Origin: SpSt-1165 sp964391725
GTDB taxonomy: Bacteria > Chloroflexota > Anaerolineae > Anaerolineales > Anaerolineaceae
Reading direction: 5' to 3'
DNA length: 64,000 nucleotides
Assembly (NCBI GenBank): GCA_964391725.1
Contig: CAYMNB010000011.1
Location: 1-64,000 of the forward strand
Of this stretch, positions 24,794 to 33,853 are shown one piece after another. The notes under the pieces are model-generated. The model had not been told where the DNA came from and did no database searches. It saw only the letters and a list, made by a program, of their open reading frames with translations. Position 1 is the stretch's first letter. Each line of letters begins with the position of its first letter. A program made the translations under genes and the position numbers.

Positions 24794-25786
24794 ATGGAAA
24801 AAATTAAAAATTTCTCCCTGCGTAACTTCTTCACGTCAGACGCGCTGCGAAAATTGATGTCATTTGCGGCCTTGATCATTATTTTTATTGTATTCTCAAT
24901 CGCTTCAGAAAACTTCTTCAAGTTCTCAAACATTATCGGCATCCTGTTAGCAACGGCGGTAAATGGCATTCTGGCATTGGGTGTTACCTTTGTGATCATC
25001 ACCGGCGGCATTGACCTGTCAGTAGGCACTATGATGACATTCTCGGCTGTGATGACGGCGGTATTCATCACCAACTGGGGGCTGTCCATTCCGATTGGCA
25101 TTTTGGGTGGTTTGCTAGCGGGGTCTTTTACGGGCTTCGTCAATGGCTTGATGATCTCCAAGATGAAGATCCCTCCCTTTATTGCCACGCTGGGCATGTT
25201 ATACGCGACCAAAGGTTTGTCCCTGATCATCTCAGGGGTTGCGCCGATCTATTTCAATGAAACACCGGCGTTTCGCCAGATCGCTACCGGTTCTGTGGTT
25301 GGGCAAATCATTCCAGGGTTTGACATCCCCAATGCGGTGATGATCCTGTTATTTATGGCGGTAATTGCCCATATTCTGCTGACTAAAACCCTTTTCGGCC
25401 GATATACCTTCGCGATTGGTTCCAATGAGGAGGCTGCCCGTCTTTCAGGTGTGAATGTTGCGGCATGGAAAACTGCGGTCTATGCCGTGTGTGGTTTGTT
25501 CAGCGGTATGGCAGGTGTCATTATTGCGGCACGTTTGAATTCTGCCCAGCCTGCCCTGGGCGCGGGATATGAATTAGATGCTATCGCTGCGGTGGTGATC
25601 GGTGGTACATCGTTGAGTGGCGGCGAGGGTTCCATTTTGGGAACGGTGATCGGTGCTTTTGTGATCAGTGTATTGACCAATGGCCTGCGCATCATGTCCG
25701 TACCGCAAGAGTGGCAGATGGTGGTGACGGGGGCAATTGTTATTCTGGCGGTCTTTGCTGACGTGATGCGCCGTCAGCGCAATTAG
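24794..25786 (+). CDS. Sugar ABC transporter permease (RbsC-like)
   Basis: A 330-residue membrane protein of the CUT2 permease family with 8-10 hydrophobic helices. Family segments are FVIITGGIDLSVG near residue 75, the cytoplasmic EAA-like loop AIGSNEEAARLSGVNV, and AVVIGGTSLSGGEGSI near the C-terminus. AAGGAACT precedes the ATG, 11 nt after the ATPase stop. Confidence 0.95.
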   Translation: MEKIKNFSLRNFFTSDALRKLMSFAALIIIFIVFSIASENFFKFSNIIGILLATAVNGILALGVTFVIITGGIDLSVGTMMTFSAVMTAVFITNWGLSIPIGILGGLLAGSFTGFVNGLMISKMKIPPFIATLGMLYATKGLSLIISGVAPIYFNETPAFRQIATGSVVGQIIPGFDIPNAVMILLFMAVIAHILLTKTLFGRYTFAIGSNEEAARLSGVNVAAWKTAVYAVCGLFSGMAGVIIAARLNSAQPALGAGYELDAIAAVVIGGTSLSGGEGSILGTVIGAFVISVLTNGLRIMSVPQEWQMVVTGAIVILAVFADVMRRQRN

Positions 25787-25882
25787 GTATGTGAATGGGT
25801 GGAGTAGCCTGCTTCCACTTTTTATTCAAAAAGTATTTCAAAAAGCAAATAACCACTAGTGATAAATAAGGAGAATAAAGAA

Positions 25883-26842
25883 ATGCAAAAGTTGTTTAAA
25901 GTATCGATCCTCTTGCTGGTTTTGGTGATGGTGTTTGCACTGGCAGCCTGCAAGCAGGAAGAAGCATCGGATGAGATTTATATCCCGGTGATCTCGAAAG
26001 GTTTCCAACACCAGTTCTGGCAGGCAGTCCGATTGGGTGCTGAGCAGGCTGCTGAGGACTATGGTGTGACGATTACCTTTGAAGGTCCTGAATCTGAAGC
26101 CATGGTCGACAAACAGGTTGAAATGGTGCAGACCGCTCTGGATAAAAATCCTGACGCGCTGTGTCTGGCCGCCCTGGATGCCACCGCCTTGATCCCGCAG
26201 TTGGAAGCCGCGCAGGCCGCCGGTATCCCTGTGATCGGGTTTGACTCTGGTGTGGACAGCGACATCCCCGTCGCCACCGCTGCTACCGACAATATCGCTG
26301 CGGCTGCTCTGGCAGCTGACAAGATGGCAGAACTGATCGGCGGCGAAGGTAAAGTGGCCGTGATTGTTCACGACCAGACCTCGCGCACCGGCATCGATCG
26401 CCGCGATGGCTTCGTCAATCGCATCGAATCCACCTATCCTGACATCGAGATCGTGAGCATCCAATACGGCGGCGGCGATCACCTCAAATCCACCGACCTG
26501 GCAAAAGCCATCCTGCAAGCCAATCCTGACCTGAAAGGTTTCTTTGGCGCCAACGAAGGCTCGATCATCGGCGTATTGAACGCCGTGAACGAAATGGATT
26601 TGGTTGGCAAGATCGTTGTGATCGGTTATGACTCGGGCAGTCAGCAGATGCAGGCCATTCGTGATGGTCTGGAGGCAGGCGCTATCACCCAGAACCCGGT
26701 GGGCATTGGCTACAAATGCGTTGAAGCGGCTGTCAAAGTGCTGAATGGTGAGACAGTGGATGAAACTATCGATACCGGTTTCTTCTGGTATGATGCGAGC
26801 AACATTGACGATGCAGAAATTCAGGCAGTTCTCTACGAATAA
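25883..26842 (+). CDS. Sugar ABC transporter substrate-binding lipoprotein
   Basis: A 319-residue periplasmic-binding-type lipoprotein. The signal peptide MQKLFKVSILLLVLVMVF leads to the lipobox ALAAC, with Cys23 lipidated. The mature part is of the ribose/allose-binding type (PVISKGFQHQFWQAVRLGAEQAA, PVIGFDSGVDSD, FGANEGSIIG). ATG 25883 with AAGGAG upstream is chosen; an in-frame GTG at 25859 would precede the ribosome site. The exact sugar is unknown. The 96-bp gap after the permease contains a weak GTGGA/TCCAC hairpin followed by a T run, which may adjust the ratio of binding protein to permease. Confidence 0.94.
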   Translation: MQKLFKVSILLLVLVMVFALAACKQEEASDEIYIPVISKGFQHQFWQAVRLGAEQAAEDYGVTITFEGPESEAMVDKQVEMVQTALDKNPDALCLAALDATALIPQLEAAQAAGIPVIGFDSGVDSDIPVATAATDNIAAAALAADKMAELIGGEGKVAVIVHDQTSRTGIDRRDGFVNRIESTYPDIEIVSIQYGGGDHLKSTDLAKAILQANPDLKGFFGANEGSIIGVLNAVNEMDLVGKIVVIGYDSGSQQMQAIRDGLEAGAITQNPVGIGYKCVEAAVKVLNGETVDETIDTGFFWYDASNIDDAEIQAVLYE

Positions 26843-26867
26843 ACCACATTGAAATAGACACAACCAA

Positions 26868-26901
26868 AGGGCTGGCCGATTTCGGTCAGCCCTGTTTTTT
26901 T
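26868..26901 (+). terminator. Terminator of sugar transporter operon
   Basis: A 12-bp stem AGGGCTGGCCGA/TCGGTCAGCCCT with one G-U pair and a 2-nt closing gap is followed by G and seven Ts. Confidence 0.9.
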
Positions 26902-26935
26902 CATAATAGTTGCCTGCCAAAATGAATTTCTCTCA

Positions 26936-26964
26936 TTGACAGGAGTCAGCAAAATTCTGATACA
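26936..26964 (+). promoter_or_regulatory. Promoter of pfk gene
   Basis: TTGACA, a 17-nt spacer, then GATACA, ahead of the phosphofructokinase gene, so pfk is transcribed separately from the transporter operon. Confidence 0.6.
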
Positions 26965-27036
26965 CTTAAGGAAGGACCTGAAATCTCAGGCTCTTTGCAA
27001 ACACAGGCAGATTATCAGTGATTGAGGAGTAAGATC

Positions 27037-28164
27037 ATGAGAAAATTGGTAGGCGTATTAACGGCCGGAGGCGATACCCCCGGATTAAACGCTGCCTTGC
27101 GCGGGTTGGGCAAAGCAGCCAACGAGGCATTTGATATCGAAGTGCTGGGCTTTTATGACGGATTCCGCGGGTTGATGCAGAACCGCACGCTGCGGTTAGA
27201 TTCCTCCACTCTGTCAGGCATTCTGACCATCGGAGGCACCATCCTGGGCACCAGCCGCGACAAACCCCACAAAATGCCGGTAGGCAACACGATCATGGAT
27301 ATGACCGATGTCATGGTGGGTACCTATGAAAATCTACACCTGGATGCATTGGTTTGTCTGGGCGGCGGCGGCACCCAAAAAAGCGCTTACCATCTCTTGC
27401 AGCGCGGGTTGAACGTGGTCACCCTGCCCAAAACCATCGACAATGATGTGGCGATGACGGATGTGACTTTTGGCTTTGACACCGCCATGGGTATTGCCAC
27501 CGAAGCCATTGACCGGCTGCACAGCACCGCGCACAGCCACCACCGCATCATTGTGGTGGAGATCATGGGACATAATGCCGGCTGGCTGGCATTGGGTTCC
27601 GGCATCGCCGGCGGGGCGGATGTGATCTTGATTCCTGAAATCCCTTACGATATCGAAAGCATTGCGGGAGCCATTCTGGCGCGCAGCCGCGGCGGTAAAC
27701 GCTTCTCGATTGTGGCGGTTTCAGAAGGCGCTATGTCGATCGATGATTATAAGAAAATGAAGTCATTGGAAAAAGAGCTTGATGATGGAGATGACGATGG
27801 TAAGAGGTCAAAGGATGAGATCAAGGCTGAGTTGGATGCGTTTGAAGCCGACCAGCAATCCAGCACGTTGTTTCTTGCCAACCGCTTGCAGGAACTGACC
27901 GGGTTGGAGTCGCGGTTGACCATTCTTGGCCATTTGCAGCGCGGCGGGGCACCTTCGGCGACTGACCGATTGCTGGCGACACGCCTGGGCACGCATGCCG
28001 CTCGTTTGATCCACAAGGGGAACTATGGCATCATGGTAGGTGTGCAGGGCGGCGAAACGGTACCGGTGCCGCTGGATGAGGTGGCTGGCAAGCGCAAGGT
28101 TATTCCGTTGGATCATGCCTGGATCGACAGTGCGCGCAATGTGGGCACAAATCTGGGAGATTAA
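27037..28164 (+). CDS. 6-phosphofructokinase family, variant active-site loop
   Basis: A 375-residue phosphofructokinase fold: LTAGGDTPGLNAALRG (9-24), CLGGGGTQKSA (108-118), LPKTIDNDVAMTDVTFGFDTA and EIMGHNAGWLALGSG. The usual GGDGS/GGDGT loop reads GGGGT. The Gly at the ATP-versus-PPi position favours ATP, the preceding Asp is missing, and Lys in PKTIDND is typical of the PPi or mixed-substrate group. The phosphoryl donor is therefore uncertain. A charged insertion lies at about residues 238-275. The start is ATG 27037 behind GAGGAG. Confidence 0.9.
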   Translation: MRKLVGVLTAGGDTPGLNAALRGLGKAANEAFDIEVLGFYDGFRGLMQNRTLRLDSSTLSGILTIGGTILGTSRDKPHKMPVGNTIMDMTDVMVGTYENLHLDALVCLGGGGTQKSAYHLLQRGLNVVTLPKTIDNDVAMTDVTFGFDTAMGIATEAIDRLHSTAHSHHRIIVVEIMGHNAGWLALGSGIAGGADVILIPEIPYDIESIAGAILARSRGGKRFSIVAVSEGAMSIDDYKKMKSLEKELDDGDDDGKRSKDEIKAELDAFEADQQSSTLFLANRLQELTGLESRLTILGHLQRGGAPSATDRLLATRLGTHAARLIHKGNYGIMVGVQGGETVPVPLDEVAGKRKVIPLDHAWIDSARNVGTNLGD

Positions 28165-28198
28165 GTACGCTCCGGATCGATAATAATGCCGATTTTAC

Positions 28199-28236
28199 CA
28201 AAGCCATCGAGTCGTTCTGTCAGTGGCTTTGTTTCT
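28199..28236 (+). terminator. Weak terminator after pfk
   Basis: A 7-bp stem AAAGCCA/TGGCTTT with a long 17-nt loop is followed by GTTTCTT. It sits between convergent genes. Confidence 0.35.
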
Positions 28237-29450
28237 TAACTGGTGATCTGGTGCTGCAGACCCGCTGGGCGATTGGTTTCAGGCACCAGGTAGATGAAAG
28301 CCAACACCCCCAGGATGCCAAGCCCAAAGAAGGCAAAGCCGCTCATGGTAAGCGATAACAGGTCGCTGATGGCGCCAACGATCAACGGACAGGCGGCGCT
28401 GCCTACCCCCAGGATCAGGTGCCAGACAGCGAGAAATTCGATACGGTGATCCGCAGGTGCCAGATCAGCCCCCATGGTCATCATGATGCCAGAGCCAAAG
28501 CCGTTACCCAGACCAGCCAGCACCCCAACAGCCAGCAACCCCCAGAAACTGGTGGTAAAGGGAATCAGCGCCATACTGATTGCCATCAATCCCACACAGG
28601 GGATGGCAGCGAAACGGCGGCCGAAGCGATCCATGATGATGCCGGCCGTGACCATATTGAATGCATCAGCCATAGAGGCAGCCGATAGAATTAAACCAAC
28701 CTGATCAGCTTGCAAGCCAAGAACCTCGGCGGCATAAAGCGGGATGAGGGTAAAGCGGGCAATGCGTACCGTGGTCAATAGCATGGCGCCAATACCGGTA
28801 CGCCACAGCACGTTGGCTTTTTCTTTCACCAACTGCCACATGATGCCAAAATCGCTGTGGGTCGGGTTGGCTTGCGCAAAATTTTTGGGCATCCTGGCGA
28901 TAATGACGACGGTTTCTACCAGGAAAATGATGCCGCTGATGAGAAAGACAAAACGCAAACCCATGGCTGCGGCAAGGATACCGCCCAGGGTCGGGCTGAA
29001 GATACGTGAAATTCGATTCATGCCGCCCAGCAGCGACAAAGAACGCCCGCGGTGCTCATTTTCGGTCATGGCAGCCGCGAAACCCATGCGGGATGTGTTG
29101 TAGAACGCGTCACCGATGCCCAAAAAGAACTGATAGATGATGATCTCATAGGGGAAACGCGACCAGTACATGGCTAAGTTGGCTGCACCGATGATCAGCG
29201 CACCGATGGCTAATGCTTTTTTTATGCCCAATTTGGGGATGATGACTCCACCGGGCAAGTCCATTACCAATTTCCCCACAGATGCCATCGAAAGCATCAA
29301 CCCGATGGTGGCATAATTCACCTGAAAACTGGCCATGTACAATGGTGTCACCGGTGAGAGTAAACCACCAGCGAAAAAACCGAGGAATGAGGGGAAGTAG
29401 AGTGACAAAAAAAGCGGATGATGGAGTGCGCGGTGGAGATTGGTCTTCAT
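28236..29450 (-). CDS. MFS transporter
   Basis: A 404-residue protein with 12 probable membrane helices. LGIKKALAIGALIIG and MDRFGRRFAAIPCVGLMAIS are the two inter-helix loops of the family halves. The start is ATG 29450, 4 nt after the stop of the upstream Wzz-like gene; the ribosome site is weak. The substrate is unknown; the closest general type is the drug/sugar-efflux class. Confidence 0.87.
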   Translation of the reverse strand: MKTNLHRALHHPLFLSLYFPSFLGFFAGGLLSPVTPLYMASFQVNYATIGLMLSMASVGKLVMDLPGGVIIPKLGIKKALAIGALIIGAANLAMYWSRFPYEIIIYQFFLGIGDAFYNTSRMGFAAAMTENEHRGRSLSLLGGMNRISRIFSPTLGGILAAAMGLRFVFLISGIIFLVETVVIIARMPKNFAQANPTHSDFGIMWQLVKEKANVLWRTGIGAMLLTTVRIARFTLIPLYAAEVLGLQADQVGLILSAASMADAFNMVTAGIIMDRFGRRFAAIPCVGLMAISMALIPFTTSFWGLLAVGVLAGLGNGFGSGIMMTMGADLAPADHRIEFLAVWHLILGVGSAACPLIVGAISDLLSLTMSGFAFFGLGILGVLAFIYLVPETNRPAGLQHQITS

Positions 29451-29454
29451 TGCT

Positions 29455-30231
29455 TCATTGATTTCTTCGCAGTAATCCACCGGTGTGAGGTTTGTTAAGC
29501 AATAGTAGAGCGATTGTCAAGCCCAACAAGGCTGAGGTAAGCACGGTGATGCCAACCGACAGGAGAGGTGAGGGCTTTGGTTCTTGTTGAACCAGGTGCC
29601 ACTGGTAAGAAAAATCGGGCGAATACTGCTGTAGGAATTGAATTTCTTGTCGATGTTCTGCATAAGCGGCGTAGGCTTGTTGGTAAGAGGCAGAGATGGT
29701 ATCTGCATTTTCTTGCGAACAAATCGGCTCGGATGGTTCAACCGGCAGTTGTTGCAGACAGGCAAACCATTGGTTGGCCCGCTTCTCTTCTGTACGTGCT
29801 GCCAGCAAGCGTGATTGTTCTGAATCTATCGCTATTGTGATTGCCGACCGCCAGCTTTCGAGCAAGATCTGGGTGGTGTCTGCTTTGGGAGAGGTGACGG
29901 TAAGTGTCCAGCCATAAAAGCGCTGTTCTTTTTTGATAGACGCGCGAATCTGTGCTTCGGTCAGCGTCAATCCCTTCCCCTGGGCATTAATGATGGTTTG
30001 GGCGATCACCTGAGGGGATTCGATCAGCCCACCCATGGTACGGGTAAAAGTCTCCCGTCCAGTGTCATTCCAGTTAATATCATCAGAATACAGGAAGGTA
30101 AGCTGTATGTCAGCAGATTGGGTGTATCGGACTGGCAGGACGGCGTTGATGCTCCAACCAAGAAGGCCGAAAGCGGTCATGGCGATGATCAGCCAGCCCC
30201 AACGTCGATGGGAAAAACCATTGTTGCTCAT
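29455..30231 (-). CDS. Two-TM Wzz/chain-length-determinant-like protein
   Basis: A 258-residue protein with one N-terminal helix (WGWLIIAMTAFGLLGWSI), a long extracytoplasmic stretch with helical coiled-coil character (EKRANQWFACLQQLP onward) and a C-terminal helix (LLSVGITVLTSALLGLTIALLLL). This topology matches polysaccharide co-polymerases of the Wzz type, but the proline-rich signature is not clear. No polysaccharide polymerase genes are adjacent. A minus-strand TATAAT at 30239-30244, inside the 3' end of the previous gene, ends 7 nt before the ATG and there is no ribosome site. Confidence 0.6.
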   Translation of the reverse strand: MSNNGFSHRRWGWLIIAMTAFGLLGWSINAVLPVRYTQSADIQLTFLYSDDINWNDTGRETFTRTMGGLIESPQVIAQTIINAQGKGLTLTEAQIRASIKKEQRFYGWTLTVTSPKADTTQILLESWRSAITIAIDSEQSRLLAARTEEKRANQWFACLQQLPVEPSEPICSQENADTISASYQQAYAAYAEHRQEIQFLQQYSPDFSYQWHLVQQEPKPSPLLSVGITVLTSALLGLTIALLLLNKPHTGGLLRRNQ

Positions 30232-30238
30232 ACGAAAG

Positions 30239-30244
30239 ATTATA
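30239..30244 (-). promoter_or_regulatory. Intragenic leaderless-type -10 box
   Basis: TATAAT, which includes the stop codon of the P-loop gene, is 7 nt upstream of the Wzz-like ATG at 30231. Confidence 0.5.
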
Positions 30245-30866
30245 AGCCAGAATCGAGGCCGAAATGTTCAGCGACTTCTTTCGCTTTTGTTTCTATGCTC
30301 AGGTTTTCATCACTGACCAAATAGCGCAGATGATACTGACGGCATTGTGCTTCGACATGGCGGGCAAAGGCAATATCACGTTCCATCCAGTTACTGAATG
30401 CCTGTTCAGGGTCACTGGATTGTTTAAGCACGGTAACAGCCCAATCGCGCTGGCGGTAATACTGCCGCAAGAGAGCGGGAGGAGCCACGAGGTAGATGGC
30501 GTGGGATGGATTTGCAAGACAGGGCTGAATAAGGGCGGGCAGGAGGGGGTTGCCCTCCACGATCAGCGGGCCTGTGGCGGAAAGCTCCAGTAATTCAGGC
30601 AGGAGCAGGTAAAAATGTTCTGTGTAACAGTCAATGGCATTCTGCAACAGCTGGTCAAGCGGCTGGAGCCAGCGCTGATCCCATGTCTGGGTTTCCCAGC
30701 GGTGCAAAGCTGGTTGTGTTTCTGGTGTGATCATCGCCAGATGACGATCGATGTGAGCGTCGATATGGTATACGGGGATATGAAAATGGTGCGAAAGCCA
30801 ATCAATAACACTGCTCTTGCCGCCACAGGGAGAACCGCCCAGCCAGAAAAGGTGATTAACGGACAC
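30240..30866 (-). CDS. P-loop kinase-like protein
   Basis: A 208-residue P-loop NTPase. Walker A is LGGSPCGGKSSVIDWL, close to the N-terminus, followed by YHIDAHIDRH, and VEGNPLLPALI resembles the second strand of small-molecule kinases (AAA_17/AAA_18, adenylate/cytidylate kinase-like). The start is taken as GTG 30866, 10 residues before Walker A and overlapping the esterase stop by 11 nt. Longer in-frame starts would overlap the esterase gene by up to 100 nt. The substrate is unknown. Confidence 0.75.
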   Translation of the reverse strand: MSVNHLFWLGGSPCGGKSSVIDWLSHHFHIPVYHIDAHIDRHLAMITPETQPALHRWETQTWDQRWLQPLDQLLQNAIDCYTEHFYLLLPELLELSATGPLIVEGNPLLPALIQPCLANPSHAIYLVAPPALLRQYYRQRDWAVTVLKQSSDPEQAFSNWMERDIAFARHVEAQCRQYHLRYLVSDENLSIETKAKEVAEHFGLDSGL

Positions 30867-31896
30867 GGTCGCGCACTTTTTCCATAAGGAGCTTCGTGTA
30901 GACATCGGCACGTTTGACCATCTCGCGCTGGCTGATAAAGCCGTGGGTGAGACCATTGGCGCGAATCAGTAAGGCATCCACACCAGCCGCTTGCAGTGTT
31001 TTTGCATAGTTCTCACCATCGTCACGCAGCACATCAAACTCAGCGGTCATGATAACTGCAGGCGGTAGATCGGCGTGGCTCTCGGCCAAAGCGGGTGATG
31101 CCAAAGGATCGGTTGCCTTTGCTTGATCCTTCAAATATTGGTGGATATACCAGCGCATGGCGTTGCGCGAAAGGATAGAAAAGTGGTTAAATTGCTCGTA
31201 CGAGGGGAAATCCAGGTGTGCCAGGTCGGTGGCAGGATAGATCAATACTTGCTGGGCGATGCGGGGGCCATTTTCTTCACGGGCTTTGAGGCAAACTGCA
31301 GCGGCGAGATTACCGCCGGCGCTATCTCCGCCAACGATTAACCGCTTGACATCGCCCCGGACACTGGCTGCGTTTTGCGGGTCTGCCGCCCACAGGTAGG
31401 CAGCGTAACAATCCTCAAACCCCGCCGGGAAAGGGTTTTCAGGCGCCAGACGGTAAGATACCGAGATGACAGACATATTGCCATAATGACAGAGAGAACG
31501 CGCGAAGTTGTCAGCCAGGTCAAGGTTGCCCAACACCCAACCGCCGCCGTGAAAGTAAACGAAAACAGGGAAAGGGCCATCACCAGCCGGTATATAGCAG
31601 CGTACAGGGATGGCGCCATGCTCAGTTCGGATGGTTTGATTCCATACATTGGGGATGGCAGCAACAGGCCCGCTGAATTTGCGGTAAAGCATCATATTCA
31701 GGCGAAAGTCCGCGCGAACCTGCTCGATGGACGCACGCCCGAACATGGGCGGCTGCCGGTCAAGAACCTGCGTCAACAGCTTCATTTGTGGATCAAGCAC
31801 ACCGCCGGGTAGTTCTTTGCGGTGTTGTTTGCTGTAGTTCAAGGCGCGCAGTCTGGTTAGCAGCCAGGTCATTTGGAGGGCTTCTTTGATATTCAT
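30856..31896 (-). CDS. Alpha/beta hydrolase, HSL-type esterase
   Basis: A 346-residue esterase of the hormone-sensitive-lipase family. The oxyanion-hole motif VYFHGGGWVLGNLD and nucleophile elbow VGGDSAGGNLAAAV are clear. The acid lies in TAEFDVLRDDG and the catalytic His in THGF near the C-terminus. It hydrolyses short-chain carboxylic esters, probably in the cytoplasm, since no signal peptide is evident. The start is preceded by AAGGACC. It is coupled to the P-loop gene by an 11-nt overlap. Confidence 0.92.
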   Translation of the reverse strand: MNIKEALQMTWLLTRLRALNYSKQHRKELPGGVLDPQMKLLTQVLDRQPPMFGRASIEQVRADFRLNMMLYRKFSGPVAAIPNVWNQTIRTEHGAIPVRCYIPAGDGPFPVFVYFHGGGWVLGNLDLADNFARSLCHYGNMSVISVSYRLAPENPFPAGFEDCYAAYLWAADPQNAASVRGDVKRLIVGGDSAGGNLAAAVCLKAREENGPRIAQQVLIYPATDLAHLDFPSYEQFNHFSILSRNAMRWYIHQYLKDQAKATDPLASPALAESHADLPPAVIMTAEFDVLRDDGENYAKTLQAAGVDALLIRANGLTHGFISQREMVKRADVYTKLLMEKVRDRVR

Positions 31897-31920
31897 GGAG
31901 CAAGGTCCTTCGTTGTTGTT

Positions 31921-32769
31921 TTACTGAAAAACGATTTTTTCCACTTCGGTTACCGACTGGTAGCCGATTTGCTGGTATAGATGGTTGGAGGTCGGGTTGG
32001 TGACATCGGTGAACAGGTTGACACTGTGATACCCGGCTGTGAGTAAATTGCGGGTCAGGGTGTGTACGGCGGCGGTGGCATAGCCCCGTCCGCGAAGATC
32101 AACCGGGGTAAACACGTGTGAGATGGCGATGGTATGGGTGATCGGGCGGTTTTTCATCAGCATGCTGACGGGTTGGCTGCCATCAGACCAGACAAACAGA
32201 TCGCCATCTTCGAATCTTTGTTGCAGCACGGTTTGGGCTGTTTTCTCATCCAGGGCATCACCGACAATTTCGGAAAATTGCAACGACCAATCGACCAGGA
32301 TGTTCAGTTCTTTTTTATGAGGCGCGCGCAATTCACCTTCAGCAAGATCGATCATGGTTGTGCGTGTGCATTGATACAACCGTTGGCGGTCATGCACTTC
32401 CGGCTGGTAGCCGCTGACCACCTGCCACAAATGGGCAAACTTACGGGAGACTTTTATGGGCGCATTCACCCCGGATGGACGAATTTTGCTCTGGTAGAGA
32501 TCTGCTACGATCATTGAAAATGCATCTGTGCTGTCTGATCGGTGTTGATAAGCCAACAACGGATGGTTTTGCGCATGAATCACGGCAGCGATCAGGCCGG
32601 TGGCGTCATGCACAGAGCAGTAATAGACCGGCTCTGTTAACCGCTCGGGGTGACGCGCGTATTGCAAGGCAACACCCAGCATGAGGGAGTTGGCGACCTC
32701 GTTCTCTTCCAATGGTGCTTGCATGACACGCAGAAAATCTGCAGCATTGTGGTAACTGCGAATGATCAT
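31921..32769 (-). CDS. GNAT family N-acetyltransferase
   Basis: A 282-residue protein whose C-terminal 120 residues form a GNAT domain: SHVFTPVDLRGRGYATAAVHTL (acetyl-CoA motif A) and SNHLYQQIGYQSV. The N-terminal half is a divergent extension, as in two-lobed GNATs. The substrate is unknown. ATG 32769 with AAGGA 7 nt upstream is chosen; GTG 32772 is adjacent. Confidence 0.88.
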   Translation of the reverse strand: MIIRSYHNAADFLRVMQAPLEENEVANSLMLGVALQYARHPERLTEPVYYCSVHDATGLIAAVIHAQNHPLLAYQHRSDSTDAFSMIVADLYQSKIRPSGVNAPIKVSRKFAHLWQVVSGYQPEVHDRQRLYQCTRTTMIDLAEGELRAPHKKELNILVDWSLQFSEIVGDALDEKTAQTVLQQRFEDGDLFVWSDGSQPVSMLMKNRPITHTIAISHVFTPVDLRGRGYATAAVHTLTRNLLTAGYHSVNLFTDVTNPTSNHLYQQIGYQSVTEVEKIVFQ

Positions 32770-32857
32770 CACAAATCCTTGTCTTCTTTACGACAATATC
32801 ATTATAAAGGAAGCTGTTAACAGGATGTGACGAAAACAGGGGCTGAATTTGCCGGGC

Positions 32858-33853
32858 TTAATAACCAAGCGCCAGATTGATGCGATTGGGCATGTCTTCG
32901 CCCCGTGCAACCGCATTAATCATTCGCGCCAGTTCGTCTGCGCGCAGGTTTTCGGCTTCACCCGTTCCGCCCGCGCCGCCGCGATGCGGGCTCATGATTA
33001 TATTATTCAATGTGTGCAGGGGGGCATCGGCTGGCTGCTGGATGTCCTGCCCTGATTTGGGATAGTTCCACCACACATCAAGGCCGGCAGCATGCAGTTT
33101 TCCAGAGGTGAGTGCCTGATACAGTGCATGTTGATCCACCACGGGCCCGCGCCCCACATTGATTAACAGGCTGTCTGTGGGCATCAAATCGAATTCTTTC
33201 TGCCCAATCATGCCTTCGGATTCGGTTGTCAGCGGCATGGTGATGATGAGCACGTCCGTTTTTGGGAGCAGATCATGCAGGGACTCCGGCGGGTAGACCT
33301 TTGCATGCAATGCAGGCAGCATAGGTTTGTCGGGGTCACGGCGGATGCCGAGGACATTCATGCCCAGCGCCTGACAGGTGAGGGCGACGTGCTGGCCGAT
33401 AGATCCGAAGCCGAGGATCAGCGCGGTTCTTCCATAGAGGACATAATTGATGTCATCACTGTGTTGGCGCGGGGACCAGTCGCACTGATGCATTTTCTGG
33501 TCTACTTGCGAGATGGAACGGGCAGCTGCCATCATGAGGGCAATCGCCATCTCGCCGGTGGTGGCTGCGTTGTGGTGAGAGTTGTGCAAACTGATTTGTG
33601 GAAAATCAGCCATTAATTCGCGCAGATGGGGCGACACACCCGCCCAGGGCATGATGACATAACGCAGATTCTCACTGGCTGCCAGTTCTTCATAGGTGGG
33701 GGAGCCGTTGATCATGATGTCAAAATCTGCACAGCCATCCTCAGAGATCTCTGTAACGATTTCCACGTTGTCATCCAAACGATCTCTGATTAAGCCAAGG
33801 GTGTCATCATTCAGGTAGGCTCTTTTCGTACAAACTTTAATAATTTTGCTCAT
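32858..33853 (-). CDS. D-isomer-specific 2-hydroxyacid dehydrogenase
   Basis: A 331-residue NAD(P)-dependent dehydrogenase reducing a 2-oxoacid to a D-2-hydroxyacid. The Rossmann motif ALILGFGSIGQHVA, the cofactor-loop LGIRRDPD, LLINVGRGPVVDQHAL and the catalytic His in MSPHRGGAGG are visible. An Arg before NVG would normally complete the Arg-Glu-His triad. Its ATG overlaps the stop of the NTPase gene by 4 nt. The substrate is not determined. Confidence 0.92.
   Translation of the reverse strand: MSKIIKVCTKRAYLNDDTLGLIRDRLDDNVEIVTEISEDGCADFDIMINGSPTYEELAASENLRYVIMPWAGVSPHLRELMADFPQISLHNSHHNAATTGEMAIALMMAAARSISQVDQKMHQCDWSPRQHSDDINYVLYGRTALILGFGSIGQHVALTCQALGMNVLGIRRDPDKPMLPALHAKVYPPESLHDLLPKTDVLIITMPLTTESEGMIGQKEFDLMPTDSLLINVGRGPVVDQHALYQALTSGKLHAAGLDVWWNYPKSGQDIQQPADAPLHTLNNIIMSPHRGGAGGTGEAENLRADELARMINAVARGEDMPNRINLALGY

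Noticed and set aside
25856..26920. 354-codon minus-strand open frame
   Set aside because: It is antisense to the sugar-binding lipoprotein gene, which has a signal peptide, lipobox and family motifs. The antisense frame has a His/Asp/Gly-rich nonsense composition and crosses the terminator.
30867..30956. Longer N-terminus for the P-loop kinase-like protein
   Set aside because: It would overlap the esterase gene by about 100 nt and adds Ser/Arg-rich out-of-frame sequence; GTG 30866 places Walker A at the usual distance.
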